Origin: Deltaproteobacteria bacterium
GTDB taxonomy: Bacteria; Myxococcota_A; UBA796; CAJQPC01
Direction of reading: 5' to 3'
Assembly: GCA_016717595.1 (NCBI GenBank)
Contig: JADKFE010000053.1
Span: 1 to 27,512 of the forward strand
Length of the DNA stretch: 27,512 bases
How positions within the stretch are numbered: the stretch's first letter is position 1; each line of letters begins with the position of its first letter. The notes below the pieces were generated by a model. That model saw only the letters and a list, made by a program, of their open reading frames with translations, did no database searches and was not told the origin of the DNA. The position numbers were made by a program, and so were the translations under genes. Positions 7,901-15,136 of this stretch are shown here, one piece after another.

Positions 7901-8806
7901 ATGTTCCCCACCCTGCTCATCCCCCTCGCCTTAGACGTCCGTGACGCGGAGCTGCTCGCCGCGGCGGTCACCCTCGTGGGCACCGCCGGGGTCAAGAACG
8001 TCCACCTCGTCTACGTTCACGCCATGGACGTCGTCGGGAACCCGCTCTTGGGCGGCATCCCTGTGGAGACCTTCACCCCCGCCGCGCCCGAGGGCCTCGC
8101 GGGCCTGGCCGATGAGCTGCGCGAGCGCCTCACCGCCGCCGGGCGCAGCGACGTGTCGGTCCACCGGCACCACATGGCGGGCCGCCCCCATGAGCGCATC
8201 ACCGCCTTGGCGGGGGAGATCGACGCCGATCTCCTCGTCTTCGGCCGCCTGCGCGCCGGCGACGGTCACGAGGCCTGGGGCGCCCACGCCCAGCTCCTCA
8301 CCCGCTACGCCCACCGCTCGGTGCTCGTCGTGCCCCACGGCTCGACCTTGTCCTTGAGCGACGTGCGCGTCGGCATCGACTTCTCCCCCCGGTCGCTGGA
8401 GGCCTGTAAGGCCGCCTGCCTGCTCGGCCAAGAGGTGAAGGCGATCTACTCCATGAACCCCGATGAGGGCATGACCCACTCCGGCATCACCATCGAGGAG
8501 TTCATGGGGCGCCTGCGGGCCAACGCCACCCAGCAGTTCCACGACGAGGTGCTCACCGAGCTGGCCCCCGGCGCGGCGACGCCCACCTTGGTGATGTTGG
8601 AGACCGACAACATCGTCGACACCCTGCTCGGCGCGCTCCACGGCGCGGGCCTGGCCGTGGTGGCCTCTCGGGGCATGACGGCGATGGCGTCGATGCTGCT
8701 CGGCTCCACCGCGCAAGAGATCGCCGGGCGCGCCGATGCCCCGGTGCTGATCCTGCGCACCAAAGGCGAAGACATGGGCCTGTTCGCGAGCCTCTTGAGC
8801 CGCTAG
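7901..8806 (+). CDS. Tandem universal stress protein (UspA) family protein
   Basis: 301 residues with two Usp-like halves, about 1-148 and 149-301. The first begins FPTLLIPLALDVRDAELLAAAV and ends SVLVVPHGS. The second begins VRVGIDFSPRSLEACKAA and ends with the typical segment LAVVASRGMTAMASMLLGSTAQEIAGRADAPVLIL split across about residues 250-286. The GS of the ATP-binding G-S/T motif is present in the second half, but the first half lacks a clear one. GAGAGG 5-6 bases before the ATG is a good ribosome-binding site. The gene starts 24 bases after the PAS protein and is probably in the same transcript. Usp proteins are cytoplasmic and bind nucleotides; no substrate can be named. Confidence 0.85.
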   Translation: MFPTLLIPLALDVRDAELLAAAVTLVGTAGVKNVHLVYVHAMDVVGNPLLGGIPVETFTPAAPEGLAGLADELRERLTAAGRSDVSVHRHHMAGRPHERITALAGEIDADLLVFGRLRAGDGHEAWGAHAQLLTRYAHRSVLVVPHGSTLSLSDVRVGIDFSPRSLEACKAACLLGQEVKAIYSMNPDEGMTHSGITIEEFMGRLRANATQQFHDEVLTELAPGAATPTLVMLETDNIVDTLLGALHGAGLAVVASRGMTAMASMLLGSTAQEIAGRADAPVLILRTKGEDMGLFASLLSR

Positions 8807-8826
8807 GGCCCAGGTGAACATCGGTC

Positions 8827-8851
8827 GTGCGTCTCTGCACCCAGAGCGCAC
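8827..8851 (+). terminator. Hairpin downstream of the UspA gene, possible terminator without U-tract
   Basis: GTGCGTCTCTG (8827-8837) pairs with CAGAGCGCAC (8842-8851) over ten base pairs with one bulged T and a four-base loop. It lies 20 bases after the UspA stop and 43 bases before the next start. No T-run follows, so it may be a weak terminator, an RNA-processing stem or chance. Confidence 0.35.
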
Positions 8852-8894
8852 ACGCCGCGCCGCTTGGTGACGGCCCCGCCCAAGGTGGACCTCT

Positions 8895-9824
8895 GTGACC
8901 GCGCCCCGCGCCCTGCTCCTCACCCTGCTGCTGGCCCCCACCCTCGCCTTCGCCGCCCGGGTGGGCCTCACCACGGCGAGCTGCCCCTTGGACGGCGCAG
9001 CGGTCTCGGTCTACGAGCGCCTCTCGACGAACACCCACGGCGGCTGGGACTCCGACCTCGCCGCCTATGACAGCGAGAGCCAGTGGCGCAGCTTCGCGCT
9101 CTCGGCCTGCCCCAAAGATGGCCTGATCCTGCCCGGATCCAACTTCGGGCGACCGGTGAGCGCCGCCCAGCGCGCGGCCTTGGAGGCGGCGCTCAAGGCC
9201 CAGCGCGCGGCGAAGGCCCCCTCCACCACCGCCTGGGAGCGCTACGCCCGCGCCGCCGAGCTTCGCCGGGCCATGGGAGACGACGGCTTGGAGGTCGCCC
9301 AGCTCTATCTGGAGGGGAGCTGGACCGCCCGGGACGAGGCCGTCGGCGTGTACCTGGGCTTGGAGGGCCCCATCGAGGCCGAGCAGATCCTCGCGTATGG
9401 GGACGCGGAGCTGCTCAAGCCCGAGGGCCAGAAGCTCGCGCGCACCTTGCTCTACAACCTCGCCCGGGTGGCCCACCGAGGCGGGTTCCTCAAGGCCCGC
9501 GACGGCTACCTCAGCCGCTACGAGGCTCTGCCTGAGCTCACGAGCGCCGAGCGAGAGAAGTCCAAGCGCCTAAAGACCTTGGCCACCGGCCCCGAGGCCG
9601 CCATGCAGCGCCTCGCCCTGGTGGAGCTGGCGCGTTTTCTCAAGGCTTCCGGTGCGCCGGCGGAGCGTGTCGCCCGGGCGCGCTACCTCCAGGCCGACCT
9701 GCACCGCCGACTGGGGGACGAGGACGCGGCCATCCAGGGCTACGCGCAGGTGGCGCTGGATGAGGAGGCGCCGGAGCAGCTCCGTGAGCTGGCCGCGTTC
9801 TTGGGCACCCGCACGGGGCTGTGA
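8895..9824 (+). CDS. Secreted DUF2225-like protein with TPR-like C-terminus
   Basis: 309 residues from a GTG at 8895, with AAGGTGG 7 bases upstream. Residues 1-20 are a signal peptide (RALLLTLLLAPTLAFA). The mature N-terminus has paired CPLDG (Cys30) and CPKDG (Cys72) knots enclosing a Y-E-R-L / D-S-D-L segment. This resembles DUF2225 proteins, whose paired Cys motifs suggest metal binding, but only two Cys are present here. From about residue 95 it is all helical, with TPR-like helices (ARYLQADLHRRLGDEDAAIQGYAQVALDEEA near the end, about residues 258-288). Location is likely periplasmic. It may be transcribed with the upstream lar-usp genes, or separately if the 8827-8851 hairpin stops transcription. 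It ends 9 bases from the convergent toxin gene. Confidence 0.55.
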   Translation: MTAPRALLLTLLLAPTLAFAARVGLTTASCPLDGAAVSVYERLSTNTHGGWDSDLAAYDSESQWRSFALSACPKDGLILPGSNFGRPVSAAQRAALEAALKAQRAAKAPSTTAWERYARAAELRRAMGDDGLEVAQLYLEGSWTARDEAVGVYLGLEGPIEAEQILAYGDAELLKPEGQKLARTLLYNLARVAHRGGFLKARDGYLSRYEALPELTSAEREKSKRLKTLATGPEAAMQRLALVELARFLKASGAPAERVARARYLQADLHRRLGDEDAAIQGYAQVALDEEAPEQLRELAAFLGTRTGL

Positions 9825-9833
9825 GCGTGAGGG

Positions 9834-10127
9834 CTAGAGGCGGGGGAGCTTGCCGCGGGCGGTGTGCCAGAGGGCGAGGATCTCGACCTGGTCGGTGGCG
9901 GGATGCACGACGTAGTAGACGTGGTAGCGGCTCCGCTGCAGCACGAGGCGGCGGAGGCTGCGCGAACGAACGCGCAATTTGGTGCCGATCCAGGGCGCCG
10001 ATGCCAATCGCTCAAGCGCCGCGCTGAACTCATCGTCAAACAACGTTGGCGCCTTCTGTCGGTTCTCTGCCCACCAGACAGAGATCTCCTCAATCTGCGC
10101 CTTTGCGGCGCCCGAGACGACGACCAT
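9834..10127 (-). CDS. ParE/RelE superfamily toxin of a type II toxin-antitoxin pair
   Basis: 97 residues. Family features are AKAQIEEISVWWAENRQKAP at the N-terminus, a central DDEFSAALERLASAPWIGTKL, conserved Arg residues at RSRSLRRLVLQRSRYHVYYVV, and the closing VEILALWHTARGKLPRL. These are typical of ParE-type toxins, which act on DNA gyrase, although RelE-like ribosome-dependent RNases share the fold. The length is normal for the family and no key segment is missing. It starts 5 bases after the antitoxin stop, so translation is probably coupled; a separate ribosome-binding site is not obvious. Base composition across the pair is less GC-rich than in its neighbours, consistent with horizontal acquisition. 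Confidence 0.88.
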   Translation of the reverse strand: MVVVSGAAKAQIEEISVWWAENRQKAPTLFDDEFSAALERLASAPWIGTKLRVRSRSLRRLVLQRSRYHVYYVVHPATDQVEILALWHTARGKLPRL

Positions 10128-10132
10128 CGAAG

Positions 10133-10390
10133 TCAGCGCCCGTGAAGCGCACGAAGCCGACTCATCACCTCGTCTGCCGTATAGAACTCGCCGCGCTCTA
10201 TCTGCTGAATCGACTCTTCAATCACGGCCTCAAGTCGATTCAACTCCTCTTCATCGAGATCAATCTCCTCCTCCAGATCATCCCCCTCATCATCAAGGAC
10301 GAGATGAAGCGGCGGGCGATCCGAAGGAGGCGCAGGATCCTCATCCAAGACGAGGCGGCCGTTCTGGAGATGCGCGGAGAGTTTGGTCAT
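10133..10390 (-). CDS. Antitoxin partner of the ParE-type toxin
   Basis: 85 residues from the ATG at 10390. A longer frame to 10426 is less likely because a promoter -10 lies inside it. The N-terminal MTKLSAHLQNGRLVLDEDP resembles small beta-strand antitoxins that begin with a K-N-G-R-L-V-L-D-E segment. A very acidic linker follows (residues about 45-62). The C-terminal helix FYTADEVMSRLRALHGR is of the D-E-V-x-x-x-L-R type that wraps the toxin. Gene order is antitoxin then toxin, the usual order. The transcript appears leaderless (see the promoter entry). It lies 55 bases downstream of xseB on the same strand, so readthrough from that operon is also possible. Confidence 0.82.
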   Translation of the reverse strand: MTKLSAHLQNGRLVLDEDPAPPSDRPPLHLVLDDEGDDLEEEIDLDEEELNRLEAVIEESIQQIERGEFYTADEVMSRLRALHGR

Positions 10391-10396
10391 ACACAC

Positions 10397-10426
10397 AGCA
10401 TAGCGCAAACCCGCTCCACACGTCAA
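10397..10426 (-). promoter_or_regulatory. Sigma-70 promoter of the toxin-antitoxin pair, leaderless start
   Basis: On the minus strand TTGACG (10426-10421) and TATGCT (10402-10397) are separated by 18 bases. Six bases separate the -10 element from the antitoxin ATG at 10390, so the expected start site is the A of the ATG or next to it. No Shine-Dalgarno sequence can be present on such an mRNA. Confidence 0.55.
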
Positions 10427-10445
10427 CGACCGGCCGCCCCGCCCC

Positions 10446-10667
10446 TCACATCCCCCGCTCCTTGACCTCGCCGTCTTTGCCTTCAGTGAGCTCGACGATG
10501 CGGCGCTCGGCCGCGTCGAGGCGCTCGTGGCAGGCCCGGGTCAGCTCGATGCCCTCCTCAAAGAGGCGCAGGGCGTCCTCTAAGGGTTGGTCACCGGACT
10601 CAAGCTTGCGGACGCGGTCCTCAAGCTCGGTGAGGATCTGCTCAAAGGTGCGCTCGGTCTCAGGCAT
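10446..10667 (-). CDS. xseB: Exodeoxyribonuclease VII small subunit
   Basis: 73 residues, normal for XseB. The family pattern is clear: TFEQILTELEDRVRKLESGD, then PLEDALRLFEEGIELTRACHERLDAAERRI. XseB forms a helical hairpin that assembles with the catalytic XseA to make exonuclease VII, which degrades single-stranded DNA to oligonucleotides in the cytoplasm. The gene begins 3 bases after the stop of the helicase-associated gene. It is therefore probably translated from the same message as the XPB helicase, instead of beside xseA or the isoprenoid genes with which it is often found. xseA is not in this window. Confidence 0.92.
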   Translation of the reverse strand: MPETERTFEQILTELEDRVRKLESGDQPLEDALRLFEEGIELTRACHERLDAAERRIVELTEGKDGEVKERGM

Positions 10668-10670
10668 GGC

Positions 10671-13031
10671 TCAGCTCAGGGGGCGAATGCGCTCCACCTG
10701 GAGGAGCTTCCAGGTGAGGCGCTGTTGGTTGGCGACGTTGACGGCCACGAACACCTGCTCGCCTTGGGCGTTCAGGGCGAGGCGCTCGGGGGCGACGGTG
10801 AAGTTGTTGCGGGCGCCGTCTTTGCCGACGTAGAGGATCTCCAGCTTCTGCCGGAGCGCCACGGCGCGCTCGAGGATGGCCTTCGCCTCGCGGGGGGTGA
10901 CCCGCGGAGGAGGAGGCGGCTCCTTGACCTTCTTCTTGGTGGACTTGCTCGCGCCGCTGCCGGGGACGGGGTGAAGGTCCTCGGGCTGGGTGTCGGCGGT
11001 CTGCGCCCGCGCCAAGGGGTCGTCCGCGCCCTCGCGGGCCTCGGCCAAGAGGCCCAGCAGGCGGTCGCGGGCGCCGCTCTGCTCGGTGTCGCCGGGGTAA
11101 CGGGTGATGTCTTTCGACGCCGAGAAGCCCGCCTCGCCCAAGATCGCCATCAGCTCAGGCAGCCGCGTGCGGTCCACGGCGTAGAGCCCCGGCGCGAAGC
11201 GGTGCAACAGCCACGGCTTGAGCTCGCGGCTGGTCTCGACGCGCTTGATCCAGCCTTTGTGCACGGTGAGCAGCATACAGTCATGCAGCTCGACGTCGCC
11301 GTGGCCGCCCATCCAGCCGCGCAGGGTCTGCTCGACGTTCTCCGGCAGGCCGATCTGGCTGTTCTCCCGCAAGAAGTCGAGCACGTCCTCCCGCCGCCAG
11401 CCGCGCTCTAAGCCCTGCTCGACGGTGACTTCAGTGATCTTGTAGGTGTTCGCGCGGTCGCAGCCGGTCAGCTCGGCGATGGAGCCGATGTTGAACAGGA
11501 TCTGCGGGCTCAAGCCAGCGGGCGCCATCACCTCAAAGGAGGGCGTGAGGTAGAAGCGCGAGAAGCCGTCTTGTTCCGGCGGGTCGAGGAGCGCGGTGGC
11601 CCGGGGGGTGAGGCGGTAGAACTTCTCTTGGCCCCACTCGCCGAGCTCCAGCATGCCGCAGTGGACCAGCGGCGCGAAAGACCAGCTCTCGCGCTCGTTG
11701 GTGCGGGTCGCGGCCAGCTCACCGCGCTGGAAACGACGGCGCCAGTCTTCGCCCCGGGTCCAGCGGCGGTAGAGCGCCTGGAGGTGCTGCTCGGCGATCC
11801 AGGCCCCGCGGCCCGAGCGCACGGCCCACAGCACCCACTCGGCGTAAGGGAACCGTTTCTCTAAGGAGCGCAGCACGAGATCGCGCTGGTCTTGGTCGTC
11901 GAGGTTTAAGAACTCCTCGACGACGTCTTGGTTCACCGAGAGGCGGTCCCCGCGCAGCTCGACGAGGCCATGGGCCATCAAGAAGTCGATGTGGAAGTGG
12001 AACAGCTCGCTCCCCGGCTCCCAGAGCTGGGCGAAGAAGCGGTCCATCTCCTCTTGGTGGACCTTAAAGATCTCCTGCTGCTGGGTGAGCCGCGGCGGAC
12101 GCTGGGCGATGTAGGTGGCCAGCGTCGTGATCGAGAAGTCCAGCGGCGGGCAGAAGGGGCGGGCGTCGCGCACCTTCACGTCGTCGTGCTGGAAGGTCGA
12201 GAGCATCAGCTCGGCCTCGATGTGCTCGACGAGGTGCTCGATGAGCGGATCGGGGACGAGGTAGAAGAACTGCTCGTCGTCGGCTTCAGAGGCGCAGACG
12301 AGGCCACGCTCGGCCAAGCCCACGAGCAGCCGCGCCCAGTCGCGCTCATGGCCGCCCAGGGTGTTCATCAGCTCGCGGTGGAACTCGTCGCTGTGCGCCA
12401 CGCCGCCGCACTGAATCAGCAGGGCCAGGGCGTTGCGCTCACGCTCGTGCATCGCCTTGACGATGCCGCCGAGGCGTTTGCCTTGGCTGATCGCCCGAAC
12501 GGCGAGCTGCACCATCCGCGCCTGGTCCGCCACGCGGCCCGGCTGACCGCCGATGGCCTTGTACAGGTTGGCGAGGAGCGCCTTGGGCATCCGGTTGAAG
12601 TAGTCCTCGAGCTCCTCAAGCTCGGTGTGCGTCATCCGACGCCGACGGCTGAGGCCCGAGACCGGCGCGGCGCGACGCTTCCGCTTGCGGCGCTTCCGGA
12701 GGTTGCGGGTGCTGTTCAGCGTCGAGACGCCCGCCACGCCGGCGTCGTCGCCAGGCTCGCCACGCTCGCGGCGCTCGCCGCGATCTCCACGCTCACCGCG
12801 CTCGCCACGATCTCCGCCACGACGGCGACCGCCACGACCGCTGCGCTCCGAGCGCTCTCCACCACCGCCGCCGCCCCCTTCAGGGCTCGCCGCCGCCGCC
12901 GGACCGCCGCCGCCGCCCTCGCGGGCGCCACGACGCGGCTCTTCAGCGCCGCCTTCGGCCTTGCTGCGACGCCGACGCCGACGGCGCCGCTTGCTCTTGC
13001 TGCTGTCATTTCCGGCGGTGTCGCTGGACAT
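10671..13031 (-). CDS. Helicase-associated (XPB partner) protein with basic RG-rich N-terminus
   Basis: 786 residues; GAGG stands 8 bases before the ATG. Residues 1-130 are low-complexity: a run of eight Arg near residue 15, Gly-rich sequence, then many R-G-E/R-G-D repeats, suggesting nucleic-acid binding. The long middle is helical and winged-helix-like. Residues about 490-570 (FYLTPSFEVMAPAGLSP, then ILFNIGSIAELTGCDRANTYKIT) match the helicase-associated domain found in proteins encoded beside bacterial XPB, as in mycobacteria. A Pro/Lys linker leads to a C-terminal beta domain (about 720-786, ILERAVALRQKLEILYV and VERIRPL) resembling a WYL domain. No helicase motifs are present. The gene lies 52 bases downstream of the XPB gene and 3 bases upstream of xseB, so a role as XPB partner in DNA repair is likely. 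Confidence 0.75.
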   Translation of the reverse strand: MSSDTAGNDSSKSKRRRRRRRRSKAEGGAEEPRRGAREGGGGGPAAAASPEGGGGGGGERSERSGRGGRRRGGDRGERGERGDRGERRERGEPGDDAGVAGVSTLNSTRNLRKRRKRKRRAAPVSGLSRRRRMTHTELEELEDYFNRMPKALLANLYKAIGGQPGRVADQARMVQLAVRAISQGKRLGGIVKAMHERERNALALLIQCGGVAHSDEFHRELMNTLGGHERDWARLLVGLAERGLVCASEADDEQFFYLVPDPLIEHLVEHIEAELMLSTFQHDDVKVRDARPFCPPLDFSITTLATYIAQRPPRLTQQQEIFKVHQEEMDRFFAQLWEPGSELFHFHIDFLMAHGLVELRGDRLSVNQDVVEEFLNLDDQDQRDLVLRSLEKRFPYAEWVLWAVRSGRGAWIAEQHLQALYRRWTRGEDWRRRFQRGELAATRTNERESWSFAPLVHCGMLELGEWGQEKFYRLTPRATALLDPPEQDGFSRFYLTPSFEVMAPAGLSPQILFNIGSIAELTGCDRANTYKITEVTVEQGLERGWRREDVLDFLRENSQIGLPENVEQTLRGWMGGHGDVELHDCMLLTVHKGWIKRVETSRELKPWLLHRFAPGLYAVDRTRLPELMAILGEAGFSASKDITRYPGDTEQSGARDRLLGLLAEAREGADDPLARAQTADTQPEDLHPVPGSGASKSTKKKVKEPPPPPRVTPREAKAILERAVALRQKLEILYVGKDGARNNFTVAPERLALNAQGEQVFVAVNVANQQRLTWKLLQVERIRPLS

Positions 13032-13083
13032 GCTGCCTACCTCGGGGGGTGTAAAGACGGGGGTGCGGCAGAGGCGACGAGGA

Positions 13084-14769
13084 TCACGTCGCGGCCTGCT
13101 CTTGGATGAAGTAGCGGTAGCCCTGCTCGGTCAAGAAGAGCTGGCGTTTCATGGCGAACTCCTGCTCCTTCGTGTCCCGGGTGACCACGGTGTAGAAGAA
13201 GGCGCCGTCGCTCTTGGCGCTGGGCCGCAAGATACGCCCGAGGCGCTGGGCCTCCTCTTGGCGTGAGCCGAAGGTGCCCGAGACCTGAATCGCGACGTTG
13301 GCGTCGGGCAGGTCGATGGAGAAGTTCGCGACCTTACTCACGATCAACAGCTTGATCTGGCCCTTGCGGAACTTGTCGAACAGCTCCTCCCGGCGAGCGT
13401 GGGGGGTCTTGCCGGTGATGAGCGGGGCGCGGAAGGTCGCCGCGATGTCCTCAAGCTGGTCGATGTAGGTGCCGATCACCAGGACGTTGTCGTCTTTGTG
13501 TTTGTCGATGAGCCGCCGCATCACCGTCATCTTCGCGGGGTTCACCGAGGCGATCTTAAACTTCCCGGCCTCGTCGCTGCGCTCGTAGCGGTCGAGGAGG
13601 CCGTGCGCGAAGGGCACCCGGACCTCGTAACATTTGGCTTCAGCGATGAAGCCCTGCTTCTCCAAGAGCTGCCACGGCAGGTCATACCGTTTGGGGCCCA
13701 CCAGGGAGAACACGTCGCCCTCGCGGCCGTCCTCACGCACCAAGGTGGCCGTGAGGCCCATGCGGCGGCGGCCCTGCAGGTCGGCCGTGGCGCCGAAGAC
13801 CGGCGCGGGCAAGAGGTGGACCTCGTCGTAGATGATGAGACCCCAGTCGCGGTCGGAGAACAGGTGCAGGTGCTCAAACTCGTCGCCCTTGTTCCGCCGC
13901 CAGGTGAGGATCTGGTAGGTGGCGACGGTGACCGGGCGGATCTCTTTGCGCTCGCCCATGTACGCGCCGACCTGGTCGGGCGTGAGGTGGGTCTTGTCGA
14001 GGATCTCCCGCACCCACTGGTCTACGGCCGCGGCGTTCGTGGCCAGGATGAGGGTGTGGGTGTTCACGAGGCTCATCGTCTTGAGCGCGACGATGGTCTT
14101 GCCCGCGCCGCAGGGCAGCACGACGACGCCGTGGCCGCCCGCGGGTTTGCCGTCCATGAACCAGCGCTTCGCGGCCTCGGTCTGGTAGTCGCGGACGATG
14201 AACGGCTTCTGGGCGAGCTTGGTCGTCTGGCGGAGCTTGATCTCGAGGTGCGCGCCCGGCGAGAAGCCCGCCAAGTCCTCGATCGGCCAGCCCGAGGTCA
14301 ACATCCGCTGCTTAAACAGCCCACGATGCCCGGCCTGGATGCCCCACCAGCGCCGACCATCGGCCACCATCATCTCTTTGGCCGCGGGCAGGGCCGAGAC
14401 CACCTTGGCGATGTAGGCCGTGGCGAACTCTAAGCGCAGCAGGTCTTTGCGGTCGGGGTGTGGGATGAGCTTGACGAGGCCGTAACGCTCCATCGTCTCG
14501 TGGATGGAGTCCAGCACGTTCTTGGGGATGTCGAACTTGGAGAGATCCTTGAGGCCCTTCACCAGCTCGGTCTGGGAGACACCAGCGGCCGCCGCGTTCC
14601 ACAGCGACAGCGGCGAGATGCGGTAGGTGTGCAGATGCTCCGGGCTCTGCTCCAGCTCCGCGAAACGTGACAAGAAGTCACGCGCCTCAGCGTGTCGTCG
14701 GTGGGAGGTCTCGACGAGGACTTTTCCGTCGCCCTGCACAATGACAGGGTTCTCGGGCCTCACGTTCAT
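13084..14769 (-). CDS. XPB/Ssl2-like superfamily 2 DNA helicase
   Basis: 561 residues from the ATG at 14769. An in-frame GTG at 14823 would add 18 residues with no apparent homology, and neither start has a well-spaced Shine-Dalgarno. The N-terminal domain (AELEQSPEHLHTYRISPLSLWNAAAAG near residues 38-64) is that of bacterial XPB. Motif I is LPCGAGKT with Lys224; motif II is DEVH at 315-318; motif III with the XPB-specific R-E-D signature is TATLVREDG; motif VI is QRLGRILRP. XPB is a 3'-5' ATP-dependent translocase that opens DNA in repair and, in eukaryotes, in transcription initiation. It is the first gene of an apparent operon with its partner protein and xseB, suggesting a DNA unwinding/processing pathway. 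Confidence 0.93.
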   Translation of the reverse strand: MNVRPENPVIVQGDGKVLVETSHRRHAEARDFLSRFAELEQSPEHLHTYRISPLSLWNAAAAGVSQTELVKGLKDLSKFDIPKNVLDSIHETMERYGLVKLIPHPDRKDLLRLEFATAYIAKVVSALPAAKEMMVADGRRWWGIQAGHRGLFKQRMLTSGWPIEDLAGFSPGAHLEIKLRQTTKLAQKPFIVRDYQTEAAKRWFMDGKPAGGHGVVVLPCGAGKTIVALKTMSLVNTHTLILATNAAAVDQWVREILDKTHLTPDQVGAYMGERKEIRPVTVATYQILTWRRNKGDEFEHLHLFSDRDWGLIIYDEVHLLPAPVFGATADLQGRRRMGLTATLVREDGREGDVFSLVGPKRYDLPWQLLEKQGFIAEAKCYEVRVPFAHGLLDRYERSDEAGKFKIASVNPAKMTVMRRLIDKHKDDNVLVIGTYIDQLEDIAATFRAPLITGKTPHARREELFDKFRKGQIKLLIVSKVANFSIDLPDANVAIQVSGTFGSRQEEAQRLGRILRPSAKSDGAFFYTVVTRDTKEQEFAMKRQLFLTEQGYRYFIQEQAAT

Positions 14770-15037
14770 CTTGGGACGCCCATCCTCCGACGGGGGGCAA
14801 GCCTCGACGGCGAGCCGCCCCACGCCGAGCGCAGGGAGGTTGCAGCAGAATTAGCGCCAAGGGCGGAAAACATCCGCGCGGCACATCCAGCGTGAAGGGA
14901 CAGACCTCCCACGCCGGGGACCGTCAACACGACGGGCCGTGACGTCTTGGGAGGGGCCGTGAAGAGGGGCCACGAAGGCGGCCTTGGGACAAAGTCCTCG
15001 GACAAGCCGAGCGCCGCCGCGACCCTTCTCTGCCGCT
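14770..15037 (-). other. Long leader region upstream of the XPB gene
   Basis: About 260 bases lie between the predicted promoter (15038-15066) and the XPB start. Short frames exist here, including one from a TTG at 15005 that ends in ATGA overlap with the XPB start, but none has a ribosome-binding site or recognisable protein. No known riboswitch or tRNA was recognised. GGAGG occurs 14 bases before the XPB ATG, rather far for a normal Shine-Dalgarno. Confidence 0.3.
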
Positions 15038-15066
15038 ACTTTAGGGCTGACATGATCCCCTGTCAA
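15038..15066 (-). promoter_or_regulatory. Candidate sigma-70 promoter for the XPB operon
   Basis: On the minus strand a perfect TTGACA (15066-15061) is followed after 17 bases by TAAAGT (15043-15038). It points toward the XPB gene and would give a leader of roughly 260 bases. It lies just beyond the hairpin that follows the P5C dehydrogenase gene, so termination of one unit and initiation of the next are back to back. Confidence 0.5.
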
Positions 15067-15072
15067 GGAAGA

Positions 15073-15099
15073 CCGCGTGGAAAGTGCATGTCCACGCGG
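15073..15099 (-). terminator. Hairpin terminator after the P5C dehydrogenase gene
   Basis: CCGCGTGGA (15073-15081) and TCCACGCGG (15091-15099) form a perfect 9-bp stem with a 9-base loop. Read on the minus strand the stem is followed by TCTTCCTTG, a pyrimidine-rich tail with several T residues. It lies 38 bases after the dehydrogenase stop, the expected place for an intrinsic terminator. Confidence 0.5.
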
Positions 15100-15136
15100 A
15101 TCTGTCTTCGGATTGCCCCCCCGAGGGCGCCGTCGC

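Noticed and set aside
12625..13266. Plus-strand Arg/Pro/Ser-rich reading frame
   Set aside because: It is the antisense shadow of the RG-rich N-terminus of the helicase-associated gene; composition explains the open frame.
14766..15005. Leader peptide gene before XPB (TTG start, ATGA overlap)
   Set aside because: No ribosome-binding site, weak start codon and no recognisable sequence; kept only as a remark in the leader finding.
15048..15065. TGACA/TGTCA inverted repeat as an operator in the XPB promoter
   Set aside because: Only five-base arms with an 8-base spacer, and one arm is simply the -35 hexamer; too likely by chance.
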